Positions 21,701-34,300 of a DNA stretch of 64,000 nucleotides are shown here, piece after piece. The position numbers and the translations under genes are program-made. Origin of the DNA: Toxorhynchites rutilus septentrionalis (lineage: Eukaryota; Arthropoda; Insecta; Diptera; Culicidae); the NCBI RefSeq assembly GCF_029784135.1, contig NC_073746.1, forward strand, positions 226,561,882 through 226,625,881, written 5' to 3'. Positions within the stretch are counted from its first letter, which is position 1; each line of letters begins with the position of its first letter. Under the pieces are notes generated by a model. It was given only the letters and a program-made list of their open reading frames with translations. It had not been told where the DNA came from and did no database searches.

Positions 21701-24620
21701 TACGAGGAGAAGTTATTCTTTCAGTAAATAATCATCCAGCGTTTTGAGTGATAATAGTGCTAAACGATTGATAATATTCTCCCTTTTCAGTTGAATTCTA
21801 CAAACCAATCTGAATACAGAAATATACAATACAGAAAATCCTCAGAAATAGATATATTGAGGCAAATATGTTAGCCGATGTATGATTCTACAATTCTCTG
21901 TCAACTATCTTGTTCTGTTGAATCCTTATTTCATCCTTTTCCCCTAACATTTCACTTTGTCAACGTTCTGACTCATGAAACGCATGAAACGTTCTAACCT
22001 TATACTTCAATATTCAATCTTCGATCTGGGTCTGAACGAAAGTCAGGAATTATGAATTTCAGTCATTCGAATATAGAATCAATATCCGGAATCAACATCT
22101 AGGAACTGAAATTCAATAGTCCATATCATCATATGGGAATAAAAATTTATTCTAGAAACTACAACTTCTAACCAATGAGCAGAAATCTGAGTTTAATATG
22201 TTTGAACTGATTTTGGTATTCATAATGCAAAATTTGGGTGTTTCTCTCGCTTCTCAAGAGTTGCACACCGCATTCAACCTGAATCGATAAATATAATGTT
22301 CTACGTGAATGTCAACTTCGATAAAGTTGAAGGAAAAGATGTTATTACCATTATGCATAATGATTGAAAATTGAAAATTGATTGGGTGATTGAATTCTGA
22401 AGATTTTTTTATGTGATCAGAATTATTCTACAACAACATTCTACCAGAATTATTGTTCCTTTTCATTTATAACATAGTTAATTCTTTGCTCAAGAATAAC
22501 TAACAGAAAAATATGTTCTTTCGTTCATTGACACAATAACAAAAGTTCGCTCCCAATGTCCAAATTTTGGTTATCTTTTATGTAACCAAACTTATCTAGT
22601 GTTATTATTACAACAATTCCACTGGCCTACACCAGATGTGTTTCCATCAATTTACGGGCCTGAAATTTCCATAATCGACGATAAATTGTATTAAAAACAT
22701 TAGTCTTAGCACAATTTGTTCATATGATAATTAAATCTATTTGTGGGCTTCATTTTTCTTTTGCAGTACACCAAAGGTTAAAAAATGGTGTCTCAGTCGG
22801 CTTGCTGAGGTCCCATTGGAGAAATACACATTTTCTCATCGAACCCTCCATAGTTGCACATTCGTATATCCGAATAAATTTTATTTCATTCATTTGACAG
22901 CCCAATTGTCCGTATCATTTAAACACGAGCAGAAGTTTAGCATTTTTTACAACAATGACGCGATCCCACTTTAGTTAATAATTAAAATCAAATATAGTAC
23001 AATTCCAAAACTGTCAGCTGTCTTGGATTGGTATCGGCTTGTACCAAGCAAAATTGTTGTGAATCGCCCGACGCTAGATCCCAACCACCAGGTAAAACGA
23101 AAATAAAAGTCCTCCGCGACGGGGACGAAAGTGTATTTGTTAATATGTAAAATAATTGTACAGAACAAAATGTTTAGAATGTTGGCACCTACAATAAATC
23201 GAATTGTGACACCGGCGACATTATCGCAAAAGAAAATAAAAACAAACGAAGCAAAGGAAGGAAGAGTGCGACCAAATGAGTGTGTGTTTGTGTAAGTAAG
23301 CATCATTGAATGTGACCTTATTTCCTATCTACCTGTAAGGATCTCTGTATATCTGAACGTGTTTTTTCTATCTAAGCAAGGTCAATTGGTGTGAGGTTAA
23401 GACGTTTCCCACTATGCTTTTTTATCGGTTCAAAAATATAACCTCATTTTGATTTACACCCACTAAGCTAAGCTTCCTAATCCATCCCAATTCATCAACA
23501 AAAAAAAGAGAAGCGTGTAAGCATATTGTAAATACCGTCACTCAAACGCTGACCATATGCTGCTGGAAATGCGCGGAACCAAATCGAGCTTTCAAAGGCC
23601 AGCGGAACCAACTTACGAACTCTGTTAACTTAGTAGCCAATCGTTGAATTGTTTCGAGTGGATTATTAGTTTACCCAAACTCACATTGCGCGAGGTGCGA
23701 AAGTGTGTGGCAATGGAGACCGCACCGTGGAAATCTATTATATAACCTAACTCGACTTTGCATGGAAATCCACAAGTTTATGTAAACGAATGAATCACCC
23801 GCGCGGTCAGACTATTGAAATAACGGAAACGCAAAGACAACACGAGGTGATACGGTGTTAAGTAGTTAATTGTTTATTACTCTTAAGAATAGTATACCTC
23901 CTTTTTGGAAATGAGGTTACCAACCTATGGAAGAAGAAGCGTGAGCGAAACAATGAAACCACACACGTGAATTTGAATCGTGCTTTAAATGTTTTGGTAA
24001 CCGCTGAAAAAAGATGATGAAGATGAAGTGCTGAAACACACGTTGGCATACAAAAACTCATCGAGGATGGTTATAAAATAAAAAAAAACGAACAGAATAC
24101 TATTTTGTAAAAAAAAAACAAATAAAAATGGAATCCAATTCGAATCTAAGCGTATTGTCTCATCTGGAAAGAAATCCCCTTTCAAGATTGGCCATCAACT
24201 CAATGCTTATTAGACGGAACCTCTGACCCCAATAAATCACTGTGTTGGTTTCTAGGCGAATCTTCTGGTGAAACTAGCTACAGGTGAGTAACATATGAAG
24301 TGAGTTGGTTTCAAATATATATGATTCTTTACGAGTTATTACAACATGACGGTTCTGAGGCATTCCACCAATCAACACGAAACACCAATTTTAATTTCAT
24401 ATTTTTTTATTTAACTGAAACTTTGTCAACTTGTTCGGCACTGGGTACGATGCCATTTTACGGTATTACTTTTTTAACACAATCACGACTAATTTTTGGT
24501 GTCATTTCAGAAAATAAGTCAACGAGCCTTATACTTGTCAACATAATATTTTCATCAAACTTACTTTTCAATAAATATGTTGTAACATGCGCTGTGTGGC
24601 AAGCGAAACCATCTTATTGA
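21700..24620. other. Intergenic DNA without recognised genes
   Basis: AT-rich sequence. Frames at 22741, 22971 and 24300 have no recognisable motifs. The 23.5-23.8 kb part is closer to balanced composition but shows no splice-supported exon. Confidence 0.3.
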
Positions 24621-24912
24621 AATCACACCCAAAATTAATTTCTAGCAGGGAGGCGATCTGGCGTAGTGGTAACATCCATACCTCTCACGCAGAGATCACG
24701 AGTTCAATTCTCACTCCCGACATTCTTCCAAAAATGGAAGTAAAAGTGACGAACCAGCAGAAAAGTGTTAAAAGTCACTATAATAAAGAAAAAAAATTCT
24801 AGCACATATTTTGCCACCCTGATTTGTAATGTAATGTAATAATGACATTAAATGAACTTAAAAATAACAAAAAAATGCCATTCTCCCATACTAGTACAGC
24901 ATTTGTATAATA
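24621..24912 (+). repeat. Family X fragment, split by a SINE
   Basis: The left X end (ACACCCAAAATTA at about 24627) and, after the SINE, the GACATTAAATGAAC segment near 24842 match X at 34368. It ends where the TAGCTGACCC repeat starts at 24914. Confidence 0.5.
24648..24796 (+). repeat. tRNA-derived SINE with 8-bp target duplication
   Basis: The A box TGGCGTAGTGG and B box GAGTTCAATTC are intact, and the tail is ATAATAAAGAAAAAA. Target duplication TTCTAGCA is at 24640-24647 and 24797-24804. The copy is nearly identical to 34558-34701, which indicates recent activity of this family. Confidence 0.85.
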
Positions 24913-24913
24913 T

Positions 24914-26226
24914 ACTAGCTGACCCGGTAAACTTCGTCCCGCCTAAAATTTGTTTTTTGTTATCAATACCTTCAAACATTCACGTTTTTTACTAAGCGCA
25001 AGTTCATGGGTCAAATCGCAGAACTGTTCATTGATTGATCTTCTAATCGACCCCGTTGAATTTACCTTTTACTATAAAATTCCTAGTACTTCTACCAAAA
25101 CTCATCATTATAATATCAGATTATTTTCTGACACAATTCTCGTTCAAGATTTTTACCAACCACTTGCAAATAACATGTTTCCCCGTTACATGGAATAAAT
25201 GTTTGATACAGAAAATATGATAGAATAAAGACAGCCCTAAATCGGAAAATTCCTTCCTCGAGTTTTGCTCTTATCAACATATTCGGCAATCCATTTTTTA
25301 TTGCTATAGAAAGAAGATAAAGATATTTTGTTAGAGCAAACATCAAATGGACTAACAACGCTTGTCACTATGTAATTGTAGAACATAATGGAATTTAATT
25401 TTCCGAATTTTCCCTTTTTCCTTCAGACTTTGCCAAAAATTTTCAATTGTCATGTTTGTTTGGAATATTTTTGGTTGAAATATGTGTAACATTTTTATGA
25501 GACCCCCTCTCCATGCCAGAGGAGGGAGAGGTGTCATACCATCATAAAAACATTTCTAATACCAAAAAACCCTCACATCCCAAATTGTGCTTGATTAGTT
25601 CTCGAGTTATGCAGAAGTTTGTATTTCATTAGTATGCCAGCCCCCCTTAGAGAGGGGGAGGAATGTATTCATCATAGAAACGTTTCGTGCCCCCTAAAAC
25701 CTTCACATGCCAAATTTGGCTACTTTTTCTTGATTAATTCTCGAGTTATGCAGAAATGTGTGTGTCATTTGTATGGCAGCCCCCCCTTAAAGAGGGGGGA
25801 GGAGTGTCTAACCACCATAGAAACATTTATTGCACCCTAAAACCTCCACATGCCAAATTTTGTTTCATTTGCTTGATTAATTCTCGAGTAATACAGAAAT
25901 GTGTGTTTCATTTGTATGGCATCCACCCTAAGAGAGGGGGGAGGAGCATCTAACCACCATAGAATCATTTATTGCACCCTAGAATCTCCAGATGCCTAAT
26001 TTGGTTGCATTTGCTTGATTAATTCCCGAGTAATGTAGATTTTTGTGTTTCATTTGTATGGCCCCCCTTAGAGAGTGGGGGAAGGGTCTCAAACTATCAT
26101 TGAAACCTTCTCCGGCCCCAAAAATCCCTACATATCAATTTTCATGCCGATCGGTTTAGTAGTTTCCGAGTCCATAAGAATCAGACAGACAGACAGACAG
26201 ACAGAAATGCATTTTTATATATATAG
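24914..26226 (+). repeat. TAGCTGACCCGG...TATATATAGAT repeat element
   Basis: The left end TAGCTGACCCGGTAAAC and the right end (GACAGACAGACAGA microsatellite, then TATATATAGATT) bound about 1.3 kb. This end pair is familiar from repeats scattered in insect genomes; I do not assert a superfamily. Its right part is an internal array of C-rich/G-rich hairpin units (separate entry). Other left ends in the window are at 9034 and 49518. Confidence 0.7.
25500..26095 (+). repeat. Tandem array of about 130-140-bp units with CCCCC/GGGGG hairpin
   Basis: About five diverged units each contain CTCGAGTWATGCAGAA, then TTTCATTTGTATGGC, a CCCCCCTTAGAGAGGGGG-type stem, then CATAGAAACATTTATTGCA and CACATGCCAAATT. 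Unit starts fall near 25589, 25728, 25871 and 26008, plus a partial first unit. Open frames running through the array are a by-product of the repeat. Confidence 0.8.
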
Positions 26227-26905
26227 ATTCTCTTTGATTAAATCAAATGCATCTACTAGTACTGTTTCATTGATATCATCAACACCTGAACAGTTTCTTA
26301 AAACCATTACTACCTTCCTCAGTGTTTTCATGCTGATGGTTCTAAAGCATCCCAATTCTGAAGATAGACTAGGACTAGCGAAATTATGTCGATTTGTAGG
26401 AGATACCATTGTGGATTTCCTCCAAACTTGACAAGAAAAATTTGTTTAGCTCATCTGCTGTTATGTAGTCATTTTCCGTATTACCGTTAAATTCAATGTT
26501 GATATCTCTATTGCCGCCTGGATTACACAAAGCTTTTATTTTTTCCACAGTTTCTTCAGATCATGCTGAATTGCGCTGATTTTGAACTAATTAATTGTTG
26601 GAACTTTTCAGTTCACGTACATAAATGTTTCTCCAGACTCTGTAAGTGTCCCAATTCTTAATACTGTTCGAACGTTTCGCTATTAATATATCGAGGCTAA
26701 CGTAGAGTTGTATCAGGCCTTGTTTGCGCTGAATAGTGCTGAAATCCCCATTTCCCTAGCCGTCAATATATGTTTCATTGAAGAGCAAAGTGCTTCTTCA
26801 AGATTTTTGCAGCATAATGAAGAGAAAATACCTCTCCACTCGGCGATATTTTACACTGCAAAACAGATTCCAACTTGCGTTTCGAATAGTTATATAACTT
26901 TTTCT

Positions 26906-27436
26906 TCATTTCATGATCGGAAATTTTGCTGTCATGAAGATTCTCAATACCGCCATCGTCAAAATAGTAAACACTAAATCAATAGTCGTCGAAGTTGTTC
27001 TTGTTATCCTGGTGTGATCATTTATTCGTTGCCTGAATCCCGCAGCTTGGGTGTTTGCTATTAACTCATGAGACTTCCTATGTTCGACCCAATCAATATT
27101 AAAATCACCAGTAATGACGATTCTTTTCTGTTTATGAATTTGTATGTGTTGTAACCACACATCTTCCAGAAATTCTAAAAAGTCCTTGTCGCTACCACTA
27201 GGCGAATGGTATATTTAAGTGCAGATTCCAGATATTTCAGAACTTCTGACTTCTTCAGCTAGAAACCAATTGTCCCTGTATGTATTATTGTAAATTTCTT
27301 TAAAATTCAAAAAGCTCGAGATGAACATAGATACGCCTTTAGTATGCACAGACCTCGACAAACAATTCACCATTGCGTACCCAGTTACTTTGAAATCATT
27401 AAGATCGGTTAAATCCGTCAAATGTATATCAACCAT
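26906..27436 (-). pseudogene. APE endonuclease remnant of the minus-strand LINE
   Basis: The frame 27436-27215 (VHTKGVSMFISSFLNF, then RDNWFLAEE) and the frame 27160-26906 carry the Asp/Asn catalytic block VITGDFNIDW followed by TRITRTTSTTIDLVF. A frameshift separates them. The downstream segment 26409-26215 resembles the start of the linker before the RT. Confidence 0.7.
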
Positions 27437-27689
27437 TGTTAGTATTTTCAGTGTTTTTTGCTGGATATGAATATCTCTATTTCATCGAAATATGTGCGTA
27501 TTCCTCCCACATTCAGATAAATTATATCATATCCTTGATAAATTTCTTTCTTGGATGGCTAGATGAAAAAGTTGCCTTTTCCTTTCGTAGTTACGAAGGA
27601 ATATAGGACAGTTGGTGCTCCAAGTAAAATGTTTAGTATCTATGCACATTCCTCGTTCTTTTTTTAATTCTCATCTCATCCCAGATTTA

Positions 27690-28560
27690 CAATCTTTGAA
27701 TTGGTGATTTTTACCGCATTTCGTGCATAAATTAACTTCTGATTTGCAATCGGCAATGTTGTAACCATATTCTTAACATTTGAAACATCTCATCGAACCG
27801 TCGATTTTTTGAAGCCACAGAATCCTTATTTGGCTTCCATCATTTCATTATATATATCCCCATCGACTTCTATGATTTGTATTGATTGTATCTCACAGCG
27901 TCGTTACAATATATTTTCCTAACTTGAAAATGCTTGTTTTTCTGTAACAAAGGGTTTTGCTTCATCAACGTCATTTTTAAATCATTTACATTTAATTCTT
28001 CACTGAATCCAATCACTTTAATCGTCGGTTTCAGTGTTTCTGGTATTTTAACCTCATAGTCCTGACCCAACTTTTTCTCAACATTAACCTTTAATAACTC
28101 CATTGAGTTTTTATCCGAAGTAGAGACAACAACAGAGCCGTTTTTCCCGTTTCGTGTAGAGTCTGATTCCTGCTTTGTTTTTGGTTTCATGATTAGGATA
28201 TTTCCCTGGTCAAAGTTTTGTTTATTGTACTAGTCCTTTATTGGCTACTCCTTCATTAGTTGTTTTCTCTGCATCCTTCAAGACCACAGCAAAACTCAAC
28301 GGTGTTGTGTTTTTATTTTCATTTGCTGGCTCATCACGTCGACGCTTTTTCGAGTTTGAACGCATATTGTATCGTAGAAGTGTTACCTCTGCATCTGCGT
28401 TAACATTACGTTTTTTTAATAAATTACCAATTTCCGTTCTTACTGCTTCTTTGAGATAAAAATCGGATCGAGCTGAGCTGTACGAAAGACAGCAGGAAAA
28501 CCGAAAAACCACATGTAAAATGCAACTCGTTAGGTACATAAATGAAGTCATTCCTTCATC
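27690..28560 (-). pseudogene. gag-like ORF1 with CCHC zinc knuckles
   Basis: One frame ending at about 28222 carries KKRRRDEPANENKNTTPLSF. The next (28190-27870) carries the conserved block PTIKVIGFSEELNVNDLK and HFQVRKIYCNDAVRYNQYK. A shifted frame at about 27810-27700 gives two knuckles, CFKC-stop-EYGYNIADC and CTKCGKNHQFKDC. At least two frameshifts and a stop inside the first knuckle make it non-functional. Confidence 0.7.
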
Positions 28561-28819
28561 GGATTGTGACTGGCGATTAGATGTAGATTTCGCGCATATA
28601 TTAAAACAAAATTGGTCCATTTCGGATGGTGATAAGAAAAACCATAAAGAAAAATACAATGGAACAAATTCTTCTTAAGTCCTATGATTATTAGTCCTTC
28701 TACGAAATGCTACGACACCCTTATAAATTGATTTGCAGTAGTCTTGGCGAAAATAGTCAAGCTTTTGCGCCCGATGCTTTGTTCGTACTGCCAGCTCCAC
28801 CTCGGAGTGGAAAGGTAAT

Positions 28820-29138
28820 GGCGGGTTTACATTAGGGAGATCTATAGCTATAGATGGATTTATTCAAGTGAAAATAGGTGTAAACGGGTGAGAATAAATA
28901 TGATACACTTATTCGAAGTATATATAACTTGAATAAATTCACCATATGTAAACGCTTGTGAATTTCTCACAGGAGAGAAATCACTAAAGTTGGATGCAGT
29001 TCTACTTCAGGTGAATAAATTCACCGAAAATATGAATATATTCATTATAGAAGTTCACGCTAGTGTAAACGGTGGATGCGATTTCTATAAATCTCATCAT
29101 ATTTCTTCACATGAATATATCACTAGTCTAAACCCACC
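28820..29138. mobile_element. MITE with GGYGGGTTTA ends
   Basis: Left end GGCGGGTTTACATTAGGGA and right end (reverse complement GGTGGGTTTAGACTAGTGA) form a 19-bp imperfect inverted repeat around about 320 bp of AT-rich sequence. The motif GTGTAAACGG recurs inside. It is non-coding; the superfamily is not determinable from what I see. Confidence 0.7.
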
Positions 29139-29149
29139 CTAAGACATCG

Positions 29150-29830
29150 TGAGGCATTTCGTCTCCGCCGGATAAAGCCGATCAAGCATTTCAACATCCT
29201 CTATCTACTGGAGAAAGGCGAGAGTGTCGAATGGAAGTCTGGTTCCGGCGCCCGACGGAGCTGCGCGATCGTAAGGTGCAACAGTAGCTGAAGAGAAAGA
29301 CCGAGAGCAAAGTGGTCTCATCGTTTCATGCCTTGAGCTGGAAGGTCGAAGCAAACGATCAAACGGTGAAAATGTACCTGACCAAAATGGACATTTTTAT
29401 GCGGATCCGTTGCTGGTGGAGAACATCTTCCCGGCGAAGCGCTAAGTCGTCATAACGGGGAAATAAAAAAAAATGGTCAAAATAACACTAGAGGAGATAA
29501 ACATGGTATCGTAAACCGCCAACCCTCCCTACGTCCCCCAGCAGTGAAAAATTTTGGACGAAAAAGAAGGTTCCACTAAAATATTTTCGTGGTCAAAACG
29601 GAGAAGCAGCTGATCACTAAAGCCACGAAAGAGCTAAAGAACATTTGACACTCTTGAAGATCAATGATAAAGATGCACTAATTCCACTAGTTTGATGTTT
29701 AAACGCAAAAAAAACAAGTTCTACGCTAAGGAATGCAAAAGTGAAAGAGTGTCCTAGAGTATCGTATTTGATCGGAAAATCCTCGCTCGGTCTCTGGACC
29801 TGAATCCACTACATTAAGAGTACCTTGAAG
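29150..29830 (+). pseudogene. Heavily decayed Tc1/mariner-like transposase
   Basis: Scattered across frames are LLEKGESVEWKSGSG (near 29209), LRDRKVQQ, LKRKTESKVVSSFHALSWK, VEANDQTVKMYLTKMDI and, near 29790, SLDLNPLH with EYLEG. These match the helix-turn-helix region and the last catalytic block of mariner-like transposases with an ANDQTV-type linker. Stops and indels abound, and terminal repeats are not recognised. Confidence 0.5.
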
Positions 29831-30910
29831 GGCAATAATAGTTTCCAAAAGTATTCAAGTGTAGTCCTTGAAAAAGGTTGAACATTCGAAATAACATATC
29901 AAATATATTTTTTTTATTTTTATCGCAATATAAATCCCATCCTAAATCCTAATAACATGCTAATAAGTTAAAGATGCAACTTTCGAACACAGACAGCCAT
30001 CAACAGGCGTCACTATAAAGTTATTTTTTAAAAATATACTTGAAAAAGCGGTAAAAATCATTATTTAAAAACAAAAATCCTTCGTACAAACTCACAACCA
30101 AATGGTGAAACAAAGCACTATCGCCAACTTTAAATTACTAGAGTTGGGTTATAGTGCAACACAACCAAATTAGAATCTGAAATTTCCGCTCCGGTAGTTT
30201 GGTATTTTTCCAGTTCTCTTCGGGCGGAACTGAAATTCCAGAAAATACAGCACAACTATTAATCACAGACACGCTATCTGTCATGGCCAACGACAACGAC
30301 GACGACGACGGACACTCCACATCGACTCGGGGGGACGAACAATGATGATTTCCCTTCAGGGCAAGCAAAAGGATGTTGATTCCAGAATTGCAGTCGCTTC
30401 CGAGAAGTACTGTCAGGGCGAACGACGCCTTCTCTCTCATCTCGCTTGAATGAGCCAAAAGTGTACAACGTTTTCTACACCATACTCTCAGAGCTGCTTT
30501 ATTATTTTATTATTTATTCATGCTCACTTTTCAGCTTAACTAATAATTCATCCCGTGTGTCGCCCTGGTCAACTACTGCCGTTCGCCGTGGGTTCCTCGG
30601 GATCGACTAGACTCGAACCCTGTGGACGACGTGTTTGGCTGTCTCTTTCAAATTTGTCGTGTCTCACCTGGGAGTCATTTCCGCTTTCGTCAAGTTTCCC
30701 ACCGAAGGGAATAGGGTTTTTCAGTAAAGGAGATTGGTTGCTAAACGGTTTCAGACGATTATCTCCTGCACTAAATATTTTAATTGAATTAAATAGGAAA
30801 CCGCAGGTGGGAACGAATGACACAATAATTTGATCCACCGATAACGAAACTGTTATCGCTCACAACGCAAATTAAAATTCCAAATCAACTCTATTCGCTT
30901 CAACGACTCG
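29831..30910. other. No recognised gene; downstream flank of galactokinase
   Basis: Minus-strand frames at 30569-30838 and 30138-30458 are open but have no known motif. They could include 3' UTR or an unrecognised neighbour. An ACGACG microsatellite is near 30293-30308. Confidence 0.3.
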
Positions 30911-30914
30911 CCAA

Positions 30915-30920
30915 TTTATT
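30915..30920 (-). terminator. Candidate polyA signal for galactokinase
   Basis: TTTATT on the plus strand reads AATAAA on the minus strand, about 85 bp beyond the stop codon at 31002. Confidence 0.5.
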
Positions 30921-31001
30921 CTCATTTGCCCTTAATCAAGCCACATTCTAGTCGCACCAGTGGATAGCATCCACCCAGTGCCCTGCGGCCCACTATCATC
31001 G

Positions 31002-31301
31002 TTAGTAATTATTCAAATTAATTATTCGTGCCCCGTCAGCGGGTTCAGCCAGAAAGAAACGGGCCCGATATTTGCCCCCCACTTTGCGCGAGTAAATCGT
31101 ATCGATCTCCTTGACGGCATCCTCGATGGAATCCTTCCGGAGCAGGGTTACGGTGCAGCCGCCAAATCCTCCGCCGGTCATCCGTGAACCCAACACACCG
31201 GGCGCCCCAAGTGCGGCTTCCACCAAAATATCCAGCTCATGGCACGACACCTCGAAATCGTCGCGCAATGATTTATGTGATTCGGTCATTAATTTTCCCA
31301 T
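31002..31301 (-). CDS. Galk: Galactokinase terminal exon
   Basis: The acceptor CACAAAG ends at 31302. The exon starts in frame with [20 protein letters not shown], carries [15 protein letters not shown] (third GHMP motif) and ends with LNNY and TAA at 31004-31002. It is 300 bp. Confidence 0.95.
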   Translation of the reverse strand: MGKLMTESHKSLRDDFEVSCHELDILVEAALGAPGVLGSRMTGGGFGGCTVTLLRKDSIEDAVKEIDTIYSRKVGGKYRARFFLAEPADGARIINLNNY

Positions 31302-34300
31302 CTTTGTGTATGTGTGTTGTATGTGGTGGGTGTTGTGCAGGGATGTGGGTGGATGTAATAAGAGAAGCCACTCACGTTTCGCCGGCGGAGAGTAGTGATT
31401 TCCGGTTACAAATGGGACACCATTTATATTTGTTTTTCATCCGTTCCAGTTGCCCAGGTGCGCCAATCATTGAAAGTTGCGCAAGAGGGCGTGTTTGCAG
31501 TTTTGTTTATTTCCATTCCATTTGGCCGTTGATGATGGCGGCGAAGGCGTGAAATGAGAAGAAAGGAACAAGATAAGGTAAATAATGTTGATGAAGCAAT
31601 TCCCTTATTAATGGAGTGAAATTGTAACGAACTGTAAATTTTATTAATTAACATCCATTTTTAACTGTATAATTTGTTCCTCCGGGTGGGCAAATTTGTT
31701 TCATTGTGGAAAAATGAGGCACAAAATATGTGGAAAATGGGATCAACTGAATTTAATTTCGTATTAAAGTGAAGTACAGTAGAACCTCGATTATCCGCGA
31801 GCGGATGATGCGAGTTCCCTAGTGATTCTATGAACATTCTTGGCATTTGCCAGTGAGTGGTAGAGTCTTGCTCTTTTGTTTTGGTCATGGCTTTCACATT
31901 ATCTGATCACGACCTTACAGATGGACAGTTCAATAATTTCTGTATTGATAAAACATAGTTTTCATTGCTAAAATATATTTTTTCGTGTTTGCACCTTATG
32001 TTTAGCCTTTCATTGTGTTATGCGCGATTCTCGTTATTCGCGGCGATCTAGTACTCCCTTCAGGTCCTCAACATCAACAAAGGATAATCGGGGTTCTACT
32101 GTACTCCCTTCAGGAGCTCAACATCAAGATAACGACTACAACCCACCTGTTCGAAGTTGTTCGCCTTCAACATCTCAGCCGCGAACGCCGTTCGCTTGAT
32201 CTCGGTGATGACATGGCGAGCTCTCCTCAATAGCACTTCATCAGCACATATCAGCGCTGGAATTCCGTTGCCAGGAATTTTAATTCACATGTACCAAAAG
32301 GTTACGGGGTCGGTGTTTGTGTATGCGGCAGGGTAGGATGATGGTATGTAATAGTAGCCGCAGGTAGTGGCATCAGTTGATGGTCCATGGCAGGAAGATG
32401 CAGTGTCATTTCGGAATCAGTGGGTCGGGTCATGGTTGTTTTTAATGAGCAGCGATGTTGTTGTAGATTGAACAAAGGAAGGCGTTGGAAAATATGTAAA
32501 ATAGCGTGAGAAAAAGGACATTCATTACAAACAATTCTTTGTTAGGAGAAATAATCATGCGGAAATCATTATCTAGATGAGGATCATTTGTTCCACACGC
32601 CACGTTCATCCGAATCTTCGTCAAAGTGTAATATTTTATCATTTTTATTTCATAGAAGGGAAGGTTAAGATTAGGAGAATGATAAAACTGATCGGTGTGA
32701 ATTTTTTTCTACCAAAGTCTATAAACATATGATAAGAAATCGCTGGTTATTGAGGAGTGGAAGTCGGAGGAATAATTGCGGAACGGAATGTGTGACTTCG
32801 AAACTATCGTAAAAACTTTGTTGTCTCGCAAACGTGACGTGTTTCGGCATTCGATAATAAAATTATTTCGCTCGCTCCACATACAACATAACATTCAGCC
32901 CCGAGAATGGAAATCGGGTAACTTTCGTAATGACTTGACAGGTTGAGAAATTGGATAGTTTCTACCAATATAGAGGAGTAGGGTAAGTGAGGGTAATTTG
33001 GACCCCCTAAGAACATCGCCAAATATTTCCAAACCAATACGGTCTAAATCAAAAAAGATACACTGTACACTGAGCTATACATGTTTTCTCTTAATCAATC
33101 ATGTTTAATCATTATATCAAGCTTCAAACTACCAAATATATACAGTATCGGACAAAACATTAAGAGCACTGCTCAAGCAAAAAAGAAAATGACAAAACTT
33201 AAAAAAAAATCCAATACAGTGCTTCAATCCATTTATAATATTTTATTTGCATTGTTCGAAAAAAAAAATATAACATCTGTAGTTAGACACAATAGTCATT
33301 CATTAAAAAATGCGTTTTAAGCATAGTTAACAACTAAAATGACGCGACAAAAATGAGGACCGGTTTTAAAATTAATGGTAAAAAACAAGAAGTGGGTTAT
33401 ATATGTGATACAACCGCAAGGTAGGCGTAGGACTACCGTTGGCTCGGCAATCATTTATTTGAAATTGGGTCTGAATCAATTCTTAATGCGTGAATGAATG
33501 AATATTTTGAGAGATTGCTGAAAGTTTTTCTTGTTAGTGTGTGGATGGATGAGTATAAGTATGGAATTGTTATCAACATAAAATTCAACTTATTCGAACT
33601 TGTTGGCATTTGAGTGGCCTTGTAAAAGCAACTGAAGATGTTTGATACATGATTCACTTTTGTTTTCGTGAGAATGACACGGGATTTTTCATGATCACTC
33701 CATACGTAGAATATAAACTGAGGGCGCCATTTCACGGTGAAAACGAAATCAAGTTTATATAACCTTGCATAAAATTCATTTCGTTTTTATCGTGATATGG
33801 CAATTCTTCATGACTGTTCCATGCGAAAGCAGAACAGAAACTGATGCGAGTGGAAGTACTCACGCCTTGCGTGTGTCCGCTATGGTTTCCCAAATACTGG
33901 AAGTACTCACGCCTTGCATGTGTCCGCTATGGTTTCCCAAACACTAATGCAAGCGAGCAAAACAAATCACAGCTTGCGTGTATTCGCTATGACGGTTTCT
34001 CCAGGTGCCTAGATTTTTCGTCCGTGTTCGGGAACACATTGCGATTACCAATCATCATCAATGAGCTAGATTGTTATGATTTCAATGGCTTGCTTTCAAA
34101 GCAATTTTTAAGCTATTAAAACGATTTTTTGGACCAATAAGTGACAATCATATAATTCGTTGACATTTTCTCTTTCGGGTGAAGTGATTATTATACCACT
34201 CCATTCAGCCGGTAAAGAGGTATCAACATTCAAAACCTTGCAGTCCAGCGTCACTATCTCGTTTTCGAAACGTTGAACTTACACCTTGGTACAGAAATGA

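Larger units (their letters stand above)
26227..28660 (-). mobile_element. Decayed CCHC-type LINE (I/Jockey/LOA-like), minus strand
   Basis: From 28660 leftward lie a gag-like ORF1, zinc knuckles, an APE endonuclease and the start of the endonuclease-RT linker. The right part of the element (RT) is missing: it stops at 26227 against the TATATATAGAT end of the neighbouring repeat. ORF1 type differs from the PHD-bearing LINEs elsewhere in the window. No target duplication was found. Confidence 0.7.

Noticed and set aside
25619..25953. Overlapping open frames of 65-73 codons
   Set aside because: They run through the tandem hairpin array and are identical in kind from unit to unit; they are repeat by-products.
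25500..26095. CRISPR-like array of repeats and spacers
   Set aside because: The whole unit of about 130-140 bp is repeated, with no unique spacers, in a eukaryotic repeat.
32985..33040. An end resembling the GGGGTAGTGGGGGC element
   Set aside because: Only a weak similarity (GTAAGTGAGGGTAATTTGG) and no second end could be identified.
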